NCBI GenBank assembly: GCA_028023455.1
Contig: JAQFVV010000283.1
Coordinates: 1,073,501 to 1,137,500 of the forward strand
DNA length: 64,000 nucleotides
Direction: 5' to 3'
Origin: Epiperipatus broadwayi
Lineage: Eukaryota > Onychophora > Udeonychophora > Euonychophora > Peripatidae
Part shown: positions 34,283 to 44,592 of the stretch, piece after piece
Layout: every line of letters starts with the position of its first letter
Position numbering within the stretch: the stretch's first letter is position 1
Program-made: the position numbers and the translations under genes
Notes under the pieces: generated by a model
What the model was told of the DNA's origin: nothing
Seen by the model: only the letters and a program-made list of their open reading frames with translations
Database searches by the model: none

Positions 34283-35639
34283 GCAGCACTTTATCTTTAT
34301 AAATATCAAGAGATTACATCTGACTATGATTTGTCTAAAATAAAATAGAACAGATATTTCCATGCTTTTAAAAATATCAATTGATTTAAAAACAAATTAA
34401 AACATATTTCTCAACTGATTTAAAAGTCACTTATCTAACCAAAGTTGTTTAAGGTATTCCTCTACATAACCACATGAAGTAGATAAAAATGGGCATTCTA
34501 ATATTGTAAATATTGCCCAATTCAGTAGTTAAAGGGCTGATCAATTATTAATAATAATAGTTATTTCAGGAGATTTAATTTTAAATATTATACACATATA
34601 GTATAATGTAAGTAATGATATTTTTATTTCATATCCATGTGCATGTAAAACAACTAATAATTAAGTATAAATTAAATACCATTATATTATCATCAGAGTA
34701 TTTTCAATTATTATCAATTTGAAAGTCTTTCCAAATTTAATTCAGTGTTTCTAATATGTAGCTTCTCTACTCTTCATCAGCCTATAAATGTCCTATAACA
34801 TCAACTATCAGAATTTAGGGTACTAATTACTTAGCCGGGCTTGGCTGCTTGATGACATTCTGTCTAGTCAAGAATACCTACAAATGCCATTTACATGACC
34901 TAGACATATGGCTAAGAAAACAGTTCTGTTTATCTTAGCCATTGCAGGCCACTTGATGATATTGCATAGAAATATTATGGACTGTTTTGTGCATCATGAT
35001 ACTTTATGCAAATTCGCACAGTTCACAGTCTGGCTACTGTATTGTCTGACAGTGTCTGGATTTCAAATGGCCACAACTTTGGAAATCTCCATGGGAGAGT
35101 AATTTAATTTCCACTTAAATCATGCAGTCAGACTCACTAAAAATTGTCACACCATCCTCACCCTTCCCTACACAACTTGTAATGTGCAAAAACATTGGCA
35201 AAGGATAGGACTGAACAGGATTCAGCCAAGTTCAGACAAATAAAATGGTGCACGGCAGCAAGGTATTCGATTCACACATGTTTCCAAAACAAAAAGTTGC
35301 GATTCTATGACATAAATCAATATTAAAAAAAAAGAAAATGAAAGTTGAAAAAGTCAAAAGTTTTGATCTTATTTTTATTGGGGGGGAGAAGTGGAGAGGG
35401 TGGGTTGAGAAATACTTTGTCATCACTAAGACAAAAGTTTTTTTTGGTTTGTTATTATTTTTAAAAAAAAAAGGTAATAGAAATTGGTTTTAAAAATAAA
35501 AGTTGCCGTATTTTAAAAATCATGGCCCAGTAACATTGCATTGTATTGTTTTTGACTGGCAACACAAGAAAGTGACCAAGCTCCGCTAAGTAATTAGTAC
35601 CAAATTTAGCTATGACACAATTATCAATTTTTTTATTAA
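34283..35639. other. Gene-free stretch
   Basis: A 64-codon frame at 34908-35102 has a hydrophobic N-terminus (MAKKTVLFILAIAGHL), but no family is recognised and the surrounding sequence gives no gene context. The rest is AT-rich with a small G-run near 35380. Confidence 0.35.
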
Positions 35640-36185
35640 CATGTTGAACCCAATTCCATTTTACTTTCTTAATATTATTTTCAATGATGTTGTTTGATAT
35701 TTATTTATTTTAGCATAGTCATTTTAGATTTCTCCTTGTAACTTCTAACTTACATATCTCCATACTTTATTGCATATTCTGAAATCTTTGTATTGACCTT
35801 TTATTAAGTGTCCAAGTCTCAGATCCATATGTAAATACTGATAAAACATGCTTTTTTAATGCCTCTTTTAAAACATGTAGGATTATGTCCTTTTAATGAA
35901 TACTCCATCCAAATTTAATTCTATGAGTTGATTTTTCAAATTCACTATTATTATTTTCTATATTTAAAAATTGATTACTATCTGATAGTTTTTATAACAT
36001 TATTGCAAAATCTAAGTGATTGATGTAAGATGTTTTTATTTTTATTCTCTAGCTTTTCTTTTAATTCCCAATTTTCCAATAAAATTTTTGTAATAAATAT
36101 TGCTCTACACATCTTTCATGTTTAATCTTTTTATTGTTAAGCTATGTTTTTTATAAATATTCTTCAGCATATACAGTGTAGTGGG
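35640..36185 (-). pseudogene. Decayed RTE-type LINE fragment
   Basis: Minus-strand match to the LINE from the FADD block (near 36000, TCACTTAGATTTTGCA) to the C-terminal domain (AAGTGTCCAAGTCTCAGATC near 35810). The part around 36130-36180 matches the sequence upstream of the catalytic block. Many indels. Confidence 0.65.
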
Positions 36186-36365
36186 TTTATATTTTGATGT
36201 TTCAAAGATTTAAATACAGGTGAAACATTTATACAATTAAATGGCTTTTGTATAGCTTTTATTATTTAACCATTCTATGTTTATGTTTTTATTTATATAT
36301 ATGTTTTACTTTTTATTAAGGATAGTATAAAAATTTTGTCCATTTTTTATTACAACTATTATGAT

Positions 36366-36607
36366 TAAATATCACATGATCACCATTTCTTACGCTTGCT
36401 CATAACTGTTATTAAAACAGGCAAAACTCTCCATACACTAGCATCACTCAGTGCAAGCCAGAGTAATCAATGGATGCACAAACTAGTCTGGGGGTATTAG
36501 ATGAGTAAGCACTAGATAGGGATTTTATGCACAAGCCTTCTGGCATCCATTGATTACTCTGGCTTGCACTGAGTGTCACTACTGTATGGAGAGTTTTGCC
36601 TGTTTTT
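36366..36607. mobile_element. Hammerhead foldback element, centre deleted
   Basis: Outer repeat CTTACGCTTGCTCATAACTG and AAAACAGGCAAAACTC on the left, GAGTTTTGCCTGTTTT on the right; AGAGTAATCAATGGATGC is mirrored near 36550. Only the 3' end of the right-arm ribozyme (ACTAGTCTGGGGGTATT) remains, joined directly to the left arm, so it is dead. Confidence 0.75.
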
Positions 36608-36843
36608 ACTAACTATTATTATTACACTTGTCATTATTTAGAATAGAAATATTCTTTAATTTAGATAATTTATAATTAACAAGTATACGTTTAATATTCT
36701 TATGGTTATAACCATAGTTTTCATGTAATTCAATAAATTGTTTCTTTTGTAAATTAACTATATTTGTATGTGTATTATATTTATCATTTTTACATTTCAA
36801 ATGTTATAATAATTTCTATCTTTTGTAGCCATGCAATTTTGTT
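36608..36843. other. Short gene-free stretch at LINE 3' flank
   Basis: AT-rich sequence between the foldback element and the LINE tail. No ORF of interest. Confidence 0.4.
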
Positions 36844-36869
36844 ATCATCATCATCATCAACCATTATCA

Positions 36870-37475
36870 ATCCACTGCAGGATGAAGGTCTCTCCAAGTT
36901 TAATCCATCTTCTCCGATCTTTAGATTCTCTTCTCCACAACACCCCTGCACATTTTCTTATTTCATCCATGTCCATGTGGTCTCTTTCTGGGTCTTTTAC
37001 AATCTCTTCAAATCCAGTTTAAAATTTCAATTGTCCATCTATTATCATCTCTTCTAGCAATATGTCCAGCCCAACTCCATTTCAATCTTTTAATTTTTTC
37101 AATAAGGTCAGTAACACCTGTTTGTTGTCTTACCCATACATTGCATTTTCGATCTCTTCTTGTTACTCCCAACATACATCTCTCCATACTCCTTTGAGTG
37201 GTCTGAAGTCTCTGTATTGCTCTTCTATTAAGTGTCCAAGTCTCAGATCCAAATATAAAACACATTTGTTAACTATTCTTTTCAACACTAATATTTCCTT
37301 TTAGTACAAATTATTTCTACCAAAAGCACTCCAACCAAGTTTTGATTAGTCCTCCATTATGTTTCTATCTGTATTAATAATCTGACCAAGGTATTTATAA
37401 CTGTTAACTCTTCTAATTCTTCATAATCAATCTTTATTTTCATATTTTAGCAAACAAAACATTACTTTAGTCTTT
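36870..37475 (-). pseudogene. C-terminal region of the LINE protein, out of frame with the main ORF
   Basis: Downstream of the premature stop the LINE protein continues in other frames. 37265-37008 encodes a segment with FGSETWTLNRRAIQRLQTTQ, then MLGVTRRDRKCNVWVRQQTG and KRLKWSWAGHIARRDDNRW. The next segment (to about 36880) would encode the WMDEIRK-like end. The same protein end is visible at 46354-46584 and 51995-52198. This domain follows the reverse transcriptase in RTE elements and normally belongs to the same polypeptide. Confidence 0.75.
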
Positions 37476-39779
37476 TTAACATTTCCTGCAGCTTCGCCCC
37501 CCTTTTCCACTTCCATCTGCTAACCCCCGCAACATTTCCTGCAGCTCTGAAGCATTATTTGCAAAAACAACTACATCATCTGCGAAATCTAAATGACTTA
37601 AATACTCTCCATTTACTTTCACTCCTTTAGTTTCCCATTTTAATCCACAAAATACTTTTTGCAGCACTGCTGTAAAGAGTTTTGGAGATATGAAGTCACC
37701 TTGTCTTACACCTTTCTCAATGTTGATTTTTCCAGTATCATTATGTAATCTCATTGTTGCTGTGGCATTTTTATAAATATTCTTTAAATTATGACAATAT
37801 CCTGGATCTATACCTTGATGATCCAATGCTTTAATCACTGAAGAAATGTGTATAGAATCGAATGCCTTTTCATAATCTACAAATCCAAAACATAATGACA
37901 ACTCATATTCGTTTGTCCTTTCTATGACTTCTCTCAATACCTGGATATGATCTATTGTACTAAAACCACTTTTAAATCCAGCTTGTTCTCTTGGTTGGTG
38001 GAAATCCAAAGTTATCTGTAGGCGAGTTGTAATTATCTTGGTAAAAATTTTATATAAAACTGATAAAAGGCTGATAGGTCTGTAATTTCTAATATCTTCT
38101 TTATCACCTTTTTTAAATATTAATATTATTACTGCATTCTTCCAATCTTCCGGTACATCTTTATCATTTAGACATTTGGTATATAACTTTGCTAAAATTG
38201 TTTCTATTTCTTCACCTGCTTCTTTTAATATATCAATTATAATTCCATCATTTCCTGGAGCCTTTCCTTTTTTCATACATTTAATTGCATGTCTCACTTC
38301 TTCATTTAAAATTCTGGGCAATTCGGAAGATGTAATAGATATAGGAGGTATTTGTTCTTTATTACTATATAATTCTTGATAAAAATCTTCTACCAATTTC
38401 ATGATGTCATCTCTCTTTTTAGTAATAATTCCATCTTTTTTTCTTATTGCAGATATAAATTTCCTACCAATACCAAAATGTTGTTTAACATTTTTCATAC
38501 TTTTATTTTCTTCTACAGCTTTTCTTGCTATTTCACAGTTATACTTTCTTATATCATTTTCAACTCTTTTCCATACCATTTTACAAAATTTGAGATATTC
38601 AATTCTTTTTAATACATCATTTTTGTATATCTTTATATTCCTTCTTTTCTTCATAAATTCTCTAGTCTCAGTAGAAATTTTATTAGTCAATTGCTGCTTT
38701 TTTCTACCAGCTATGTTTGTTGCAGTTTTTAAAAGTGTATCAGTTATTTTCATATTAATTTCATTCAAATCTGAATCATGTTCAAAATCTCCTAACACTT
38801 GAAACCTATTTGTAAGTTCTAATTTAAATTCATTAGAATGTTTCTGAAGATTAGGAATATCAACTGTAAATATTGTTTTTCTTAATAATTTTTGTCTCTC
38901 TAGTTTTACATTAACACATAACTTACACCTTACTAATCGATGATCACTTCCTGTGTTAAATTTATTAAGAACATTACAATCTTGAAATATGTATTTTCTG
39001 TTAGTCAAAATATAATCCAATTCTGCTGTACCTTCATTTGGATGCTTCCATGTCCATTTCCTTTTAACATTTTTCTCAAAAAATGAATTCATAATATAAA
39101 GTTTTTCTTTTTCTGCAAACTCCACAAGTCTATGTCCTCTCTCATTTCTATTACCATAACCAAAATTACCTACAGCAATTTCATCTTTCATTTGTCTACC
39201 AATTCTAGCATTAAAGTCTCCCATAACAATTTTAAAATGTTGTTTACTCTGATCAAAAGCCTTTTGTACATCCATATAAAAATCTTCTACTACTTCATTA
39301 CTATGAGAACTTGTTGGGGCATAAACCTGAATTATCTTCATTTGGTATCTGCTATTAAGTTGTATAACTAATCTTGCCACTCTGTCCGATACACCATCAA
39401 TCTCCACAATATTGTTTTTCCACTTTTTATTTATAATGAATCCTACTCCACTTGTATTTCCAATATGTGTGCTTTTATAATAGAGTATATGTCCACTTTT
39501 TAAATCAATTGTTTCTTCTCCTTTTTTTCTAACTTCATAAAGTCCAATAATGTCCCTTTTAATATAAGACAGTTCTTCTTCTAATTCTTGCAATCTTTCT
39601 TCACTTGAAAGTGATCTGCAGTTGTAAGTACCTAAACAAAAAGTTGTCATCAAATCACAGCCTGGGTCTGCAATCAGGGGATTTTTAGCATCCTCCGCCT
39701 TCGGCCACCAACCGCTGCCTTGGTTGGTGAATTTACAGCCTCCTGGGAATAAGGGCCATGCTTTATTTTTGTCTGTCAT
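37476..39779 (-). CDS. RTE LINE protein: apurinic-type endonuclease and reverse transcriptase (truncated)
   Basis: The 767-residue ORF carries out target-primed reverse transcription: the endonuclease nicks DNA and the polymerase copies the LINE RNA. Endonuclease about residues 47-290: TYNCRS (51-56), E82 in GLYEVR, GDFN (187-190), D255 in LDYIL, SDH (278-280). Reverse transcriptase about 500-767: GKAPGNDG (505-512), YRPISLL, FVDYEKAFD with catalytic D635, VRQGDFISP (691-699), FADD (732-735). All catalytic residues I can name are present. The last dozen residues depart from the family because of a local rearrangement, and the protein stops before its C-terminal domain. The start at 39779 follows the leader and gives a short N-terminal extension before the endonuclease. 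Many family members are annotated as craniofacial development protein 2-like; that label is misleading. Confidence 0.85.
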   Translation of the reverse strand: MTDKNKAWPLFPGGCKFTNQGSGWWPKAEDAKNPLIADPGCDLMTTFCLGTYNCRSLSSEERLQELEEELSYIKRDIIGLYEVRKKGEETIDLKSGHILYYKSTHIGNTSGVGFIINKKWKNNIVEIDGVSDRVARLVIQLNSRYQMKIIQVYAPTSSHSNEVVEDFYMDVQKAFDQSKQHFKIVMGDFNARIGRQMKDEIAVGNFGYGNRNERGHRLVEFAEKEKLYIMNSFFEKNVKRKWTWKHPNEGTAELDYILTNRKYIFQDCNVLNKFNTGSDHRLVRCKLCVNVKLERQKLLRKTIFTVDIPNLQKHSNEFKLELTNRFQVLGDFEHDSDLNEINMKITDTLLKTATNIAGRKKQQLTNKISTETREFMKKRRNIKIYKNDVLKRIEYLKFCKMVWKRVENDIRKYNCEIARKAVEENKSMKNVKQHFGIGRKFISAIRKKDGIITKKRDDIMKLVEDFYQELYSNKEQIPPISITSSELPRILNEEVRHAIKCMKKGKAPGNDGIIIDILKEAGEEIETILAKLYTKCLNDKDVPEDWKNAVIILIFKKGDKEDIRNYRPISLLSVLYKIFTKIITTRLQITLDFHQPREQAGFKSGFSTIDHIQVLREVIERTNEYELSLCFGFVDYEKAFDSIHISSVIKALDHQGIDPGYCHNLKNIYKNATATMRLHNDTGKINIEKGVRQGDFISPKLFTAVLQKVFCGLKWETKGVKVNGEYLSHLDFADDVVVFANNASELQEMLRGLADGSGKGGRSCRKC

Positions 39780-40104
39780 AATTGTATATATGTATTGGAA
39801 AAATATTTATCATTTACACAAACATTCATTCTGTCTTATCAGGCACTGAGAAGAAAGACCATGGTGTTTCTTGATCTTAAACTCAGAGGTAAAAAGCCAA
39901 TAAACTCACCATGCTGGCTAATGCATGTTGGTGAGCAGCCCATCCATGTTCGTATACTATATGAATAATCACATAGTAATAACAGCTGCAACGACAAGAA
40001 CGTATGGAGTGGACATTAGGAATTTGCCCTGCTCGGTTCCTTTAAGGCCTCCAAGAGGAATCAAAGGGTATCCTTTCAGTTAATAGCAAACTCCTTTCTG
40101 CAGC
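39780..40104 (-). other. LINE 5' leader
   Basis: Shared with 55960-56231: TTCTTGATCTTAAACTCAG, AATAACAGCTGC, GACAAGAA and TCCAAGAGGAATCAAAGG (plus-strand order) occur in both. In RTE elements this leader would hold the promoter and sometimes a self-cleaving HDV-like fold. The first bases on the minus strand can form a CCTC/GAGG hairpin, but I cannot show an HDV-type pseudoknot by eye. Confidence 0.6.
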
Positions 40105-40238
40105 CTTTGTTATCATAATCTGTATTAATTTGTACATCTAAATACTTTATTTTAATGTCAAATTGTACTTTTGTAAATAAAAAGATAGTTGTTTACAGCC
40201 CTAAGAATATGAAATATATACTTTTTAATTATAAACCA

Positions 40239-40270
<32 letters not shown>

Positions 40271-41559
40271 GGTAATGCACAGATAATGAAGCTAGAAAAT
40301 ATATGTTTAAAAGTGAAATTTTACTAAAATATAAAACTTAAATTATAGAGCTTAGCGCTTTCAAGAGACTACTTCTTGCTCTCATACTCATAGCTGCTGT
40401 TGTTATAACTGCGTTGTAGAAATAGAAATTTATGAGTTATAACTGCCATTTCTGAGAGAGTACAAGGCATGCTTCTTTTCTATTGATGGACTTGGGGTCG
40501 CTAGAGATATGAAATGCCTATCTAATCTTGCATCAGGCATCATGTCTTTCAGAGCATACGATGATGGCAGAGGTGGGTTCAAACCTATGGTTTGATGTTC
40601 TTTCATGTTCATAGAAGATGGAATTGCCTTCCTGCTTGTGTTTAGTTTTATAAACCATCTAAATAAAATAACAATAGTAATTCTATTCTAGATAAAAATA
40701 ATTAATAATAATTTTAACAAAAAATTGTATGACTTTCATAATACCCTCAATTATAAAATTATACAAATAAAAAAACATAAATATAGACGAATAAATATAT
40801 AATTACACAATAAAAGATGACATAAAATATAAAAGTGGAATAGAAAATTAATTATGAAATTGCAATATGATTTATAGGGAAACAATTAGATAAAGAGTAA
40901 CAGAACATAACAATACAATTAATAGAAGATATTATAAATCTGCCATATTCATTACTTAAAATATGACAAAACAGATGTATAAAAAATGTAAACATCATAT
41001 TACATTAAAGAACTTAATAGAATAAAAATATATAAAACTAAAAACATATCTATATGAATATATATAAACATCAATTAATTTAATTAATAATTGACCAATT
41101 CAAAATGAATGAAAAAATATATACTTTATTTTTTGAACATTTTATTTAATTGTCATATGTTGTTTAAGTGACAAATTTTGCTTTGGTATGTTATGGTTGT
41201 AAGTATTTGGATTGTTCTTTTCCATTATCGTTGGTTCTAATTAATTATATATATAAATAAATGATAGATGATACTATGTATTCAGAGTAAAGTGAACCTT
41301 TAAAATAATTTACAACCACATTGAGAAGTGCATAAAATATTTGCTGAAAAAGCTTTTTTGTATCAATGTTATTATAAATATATATTTTATATTATTTATT
41401 TTTAAAAAGTAATATAAAATATCAAAAGCTAGGCCATTATACTACAAACATATGAACCAAAAATATATCAAAATTTACAACCAATGGTTTTTCTGCAAGA
41501 TAGATTTTTAAAATCAGCTTAAATAAGTGATTTTATTGAATTACTAATAATTCAACAAT
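40105..41559. other. Gene-free stretch with a TA microsatellite and a possible repeat
   Basis: (TA)n at about 40240-40270. 40350-40640 is less AT-rich, with AGCGCTTTCAAGAGACTAC and a B-box-like GTGGGTTCAAACC near 40573 but no matching A-box, so I do not call a SINE. The 60-codon frame at 40430-40612 has no motif. 40640-41559 is plain AT-rich DNA. Confidence 0.4.
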
Positions 41560-41990
41560 ATGTTTCTTCAACCAAAGTAAATAGTGTGCTAATAATTCTA
41601 ACAAGCTTTATCAGTAAATGCTGCAAGAGAAAGTATTTAAAATCTCTATTGAGAAATTTTCCTGAGCCTCAGATCATTTTCTAGCTATTGGCTTTTCTCA
41701 GTGAGGCACTAGGATATTTCAGACACTAGATCCAAATTACCAATTCAAAGCCAGCACTTGATGAGTAAAGCCAGTAGCTAGAAACTGGTATGGGGATAAT
41801 TTCTAGATAGAAATTGTAAATGCTTTCTCTTGCAGCATTTTAGTGCCTCACTGAGGAAAGCCAATAGCTAGAAACCTGTCTGGGGCTGAGGATAATTTCT
41901 AGATAGAGAAAATAAATGCTTTTTCTTGCAGAATTTATCAATAAACCTTGTTAGAGCTATTAGTATGCTCTTTATTTTAGTTTACAATTG
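41560..41990. mobile_element. Foldback element with three hammerhead-like units
   Basis: Outer arms: ATAGTGTGCTAATAATTCTA and ACAAGCTTTATCAGTAAATG on the left are mirrored near 41925-41975. Inside are three related units: one minus strand (CTGAGAA core, near 41700), one plus strand (TTGATGA, near 41757) and one plus strand (41845-41886, best). Each has AGC-CAATA-GCT-like stem II and GAAA. The unit resembles the foldback family at 47.2 kb but the outer arms differ, so it is a distinct family or subfamily. Confidence 0.7.
41845..41886 (+). ncRNA. Type I hammerhead ribozyme motif, complete
   Basis: GCCTCA (41845-41850, stem I), CTGAGGA (41851-41857, position 7 is G, which the family tolerates), stem II AAGC-CAATA-GCT, GAAA (41871-41874), CCTGT (stem III of C-G plus A15.1-U16.1, short loop), cleavage nucleotide C at 41880, then TGGGGC pairing with all six stem I bases (one G-U). 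All catalytic-core bases conserved. Confidence 0.7.
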
Positions 41991-42205
41991 CAAGCTTATC
42001 AAACTAAGTCACATTATATTTATTTATTTCATCCCAGATAACTTTCATAATATTAAAGTAAGTATTAAATAACATTAAATTAGTGCTGTTATTGCCCTAT
42101 TTATTTAATTTCCCATGCGGTACATGGTTCTTTGCATCAGTATTATTATTCTCCACTCTTCTTCAGGTGTTGAAGACCTATATGCACAGTGACAATATTT
42201 GCTTA
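41991..42205. other. Short gene-free stretch
   Basis: Unassigned sequence between the foldback element and the tRNA-like segment. Confidence 0.3.
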
Positions 42206-42290
42206 GAGGTTGAACTCGCACCTTTAGATTCTTGTATATCTAATTTAAGGTAAACGCTCTACCAACTGAGCTATTCTGTCAAATGTGACA
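42206..42290 (-). repeat. tRNA-like sequence, probably tRNA-derived repeat
   Basis: On the minus strand: TAGCTCAGTTGGTAGAGC (42273-42256), a textbook D-arm and A-box, then a TAGAT ... ATCTA hairpin in the variable region, then a B-box-like GAGTTCAACC (42219-42210). The T-stem and acceptor stem do not pair well and the anticodon arm is poor, so a working tRNA gene is unlikely. It is distinct from the SINE heads at 25, 28.9 and 53.9 kb. Confidence 0.4.
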
Positions 42291-42396
42291 TATAGTAGAA
42301 ATTTGATATATTTATATGTGAGGGTTGGTTCAAATCCTCCTGAGTCCTTCAATTTTTTTTATAACAAGGCTAATCTTTTTTATTTTTTATTTTTTC

Positions 42397-42580
42397 CTAA
42401 AAGCAAGATTAAGTAGAGGCTTCCATACATTGTGTATTTCCACAATGGGTTGACTTATGGGATTATTAACCATTGTCATATGAGCAGCTTCCTTGAATTT
42501 TCTTCTATGCATTTTTTCCTTTTTATCCAATATCTTTGTATTTTCCCATTTAAGCATATGGTCATTAGTACATACATGAT
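42397..42580 (-). pseudogene. Penelope-like polyprotein C-terminal fragment
   Basis: An open stretch of about 60 codons ends in a stop at 42397. It contains DHMLKWENTKIL, DKKEKMHRRKFKEAAHM and VEIHNVWKPLL. The R-R-K-F-K-E-A basic block followed by I-H-N-V-W-K-P is characteristic of the end of the GIY-YIG endonuclease domain of Penelope-type elements. It agrees in layout with the tails at 7734-8048 but is a different lineage. The rest of the polyprotein is missing: immediately upstream lies one arm of the 25.6-kb foldback element, so the fragment was cut by that insertion or junction. Confidence 0.7.
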
Positions 42581-42715
42581 TGTATTTGGAAAGTTTAAAT
42601 AAAGTTTAAAATTTTCTATACATTCAACATTCACTCATAAATGATAAAAATAGTCCAACATATCACATCTTATAATATACCATCATTACAAACCTTCAGA
42701 CAAATACTAAAGTGT
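42581..42715 (-). repeat. Single arm of the 25.6-kb foldback family
   Basis: ACTTTATTTAAACTTT, ATTTATGAGTGAAT and AAGATGTGATATGTTGGAC on the minus strand match the arms at 25590-25925. It continues into CCATCATTACAAACCTTCAG, also in the family. Only one arm is present, and it touches the Penelope fragment. Confidence 0.75.
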
Positions 42716-43381
42716 CTTTAATCTTGTTTTCTTTAATTTTATTCTTTACACTGACATCTTGTTGAAAGCAAACGGATTTTACCAACTGCGAATTTTCTTG
42801 AAGAATTTAAATGTCTGAACTGCTACCAAAACTCTGGATCACAACAGGCTGCAATCAAAGTGCATAAAAGAATACAAACTTTCACTTGAGAAACAGCTTG
42901 TCTAGTTAAAAATAAGTAACAACTAACTCTCCAAATTTCCGCCCCCTCCCCCCCCCCAAACATCTCTTGTTTTTTTTTTTCAGGAAAAAAATATTCCCCC
43001 CCCAATCCCCACCAAAATATCCCCCCCAAATTTAAAAAAAAAAAAACACACAACCAAACCCAACCCCCTCTAAAAAGAGTTAAAAGGTTGAAAAAAAAAA
43101 AAAAAAGAGTAAAATAAGAAAGAGGTAGTCTTGTTTTTAATCAAATTGATTTTAAAAAAAGTAAAAACAAGCGGTATAAAAAAACTATTTTAAAAAACAA
43201 TTTTAAAAACATTAAAATGATCTATTTTAAATATAAACGAGTAGATGTTTTAATACACGTACTCTTTTTAAATAATAAAAAAATTTAACATTAGATAATA
43301 TTTAACAAAATTTAAGTTTTTAATTTTGGCAGTAAAATCCTTGAATCGGATTGGGTTCAGTATATTAATTCATCTATTACG

Positions 43382-43404
<23 letters not shown>
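42716..43404. other. Low-complexity stretch, C-runs and A-runs
   Basis: Runs of C near 42940-42957, 42995-43003 and 43021-43027 alternate with A runs. The 76-codon minus frame at 42823-43053 is an artefact of these runs. (CT)n/(TA)n microsatellite at 43381-43415. Confidence 0.6.
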
Positions 43405-43414
<10 letters not shown>

Positions 43415-44103
43415 GGTAGGTAGTTATCAGTTTCATGTACTGTGGTCACTAGGTGACACTGCAGTACCATAAAGAACCACCAAGAAACATATAAGCCATA
43501 ATTTTTTTATCCAAAAATCACTGAAATCGATGCATTTTAATTTTACAGACTTCAGCAATTTTTTGGATGTTTTTCCCTAGGCATTTTAATTTTACATTGA
43601 TGTAACTGTTTTTTTGCATTTTAATTTTATCTATTTAACCGATTTTTGTGTTTTAATTTTTATGTGTTGGGGGGAGTGTTTGTTTTATGTATGTAACCAA
43701 TTTTTTTACTTGATTTTTTACTTACTTTTGATCAATTTGGATGTCTTGCCTTAGGCATTTTAATTTTACAGACTTCAGCGATTTTTTGGATGTCTTGACC
43801 TAGGCATTTTAATTTTACATCAATTTAACTGATTTTTGTGTTTTAATTGTATGTATTTAACCAATTTTTGCATTTTAAGTTTTATGTGTGTGGGGGGGGG
43901 GTTGTGTTTATGTATTTAACTTATTTTTTTACTTGATTTTTTACTTACTTTTGATCGATTTGGATGTCTTGCCTTAGGTGTTATAATTTTACATCGATTT
44001 CAGTGATTTGTAGATAGAAAAATTATCGATTGCGTGGTTCTTGGTGGTACTGCAGCATTGCCTTGTGGCCACAGTACATGTAAATGACAACTACCTATAT
44101 ATA
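43405..44103. mobile_element. Foldback element with internal tandem repeats, about 690 bp
   Basis: Terminal arms of about 70 bp: TAGGTAGGTAGTTATCAGTT, CATGTACTGTGG and ACTGCAGTACCA are mirrored by TGGTACTGCAG, CCACAGTACATG and ACAACTACCTATATA. The interior repeats a motif of the type GGCATTTTAATTTTACA with TTTTTGGATGTCTTG, several times and in one direction. No ORF. The structure resembles classical foldback transposons. Confidence 0.75.
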
Positions 44104-44117
44104 ATAATGCCATAGAT

Positions 44118-44151
44118 ATTAATACTCTAAAACCAGTTTTAGAGTATTAAT
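44118..44151. repeat. Perfect hairpin, 15-16 bp arms
   Basis: ATTAATACTCTAAAAC is followed after a 2-nt loop by GTTTTAGAGTATTAAT. It stands alone just outside the foldback element and could be a mini-palindrome or a terminator-like fold. Confidence 0.75.
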
Positions 44152-44592
44152 TTCTACATAATACAGAATATTAATCACTGGAAATATTCATATTTATATA
44201 TGTGTTTAAGATTTATAAATTTTTATGTAAACTATAACTCATGCTAAAATAATTGATAAATCATTAAAATTTATAAAGGCACCTCTTAATTTTGTATTGA
44301 TGGAAGACATTTTTCAACTGTAAAAATAAATGTCAATAGTATTTTTTCTGAGTTTTTGAAGATCTTGCATTATTTTATATATCACACACAAGTTAAGATG
44401 TTATTTTTTTGTTAAGCATTTTTTCATGTAATCATTTGTACAATAGGCCTAATAGAATCTAAAAATAGAAGAATTATATATACACGTTCATAGTGCATTC
44501 TGAAAATACATTTAGTTAAAATAATAACATATTTATTTATTAATTTTATTGACATACATATTTGTGTACCTATTATACATGTATAAATAATT
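44152..44592. other. Gene-free AT-rich stretch
   Basis: The 75-codon minus frame at 44424-44651 is Ile-rich and not credible. Nothing recognised. Confidence 0.4.

Larger units (their letters stand above)
36844..40104 (-). mobile_element. Near-complete RTE-type LINE retrotransposon
   Basis: Reading on the minus strand: a 5' leader from 40104 to 39780, one long ORF with endonuclease then reverse transcriptase (39779-37476), a frame-shifted C-terminal part (to about 36870), then a short 3' region ending in repeats of GAT (ATC on the plus strand, 36844-36856). At about 3.26 kb with a single ORF and a microsatellite tail, it fits the RTE clade. The 5' edge is supported by a second leader copy at 55960-56231 that ends at the same TCTGCAGC. 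It is the reference for all other LINE fragments in the window. Confidence 0.85.

Noticed and set aside
38401-38802. 133-codon plus-strand ORF
   Set aside because: It is the antisense shadow of the LINE protein.
40430-40640. SINE call based on GTGGGTTCAAACC
   Set aside because: The B-box-like string is near-palindromic and has no A-box at the right spacing on either strand.
42206-42290. Functional tRNA gene
   Set aside because: The D-arm is perfect but T-stem and acceptor stem do not pair, so it is kept only as a tRNA-like repeat.
42823-43053. 76-codon minus ORF
   Set aside because: Created by C-runs and A-runs; the product is Gly- and Lys-rich low complexity.
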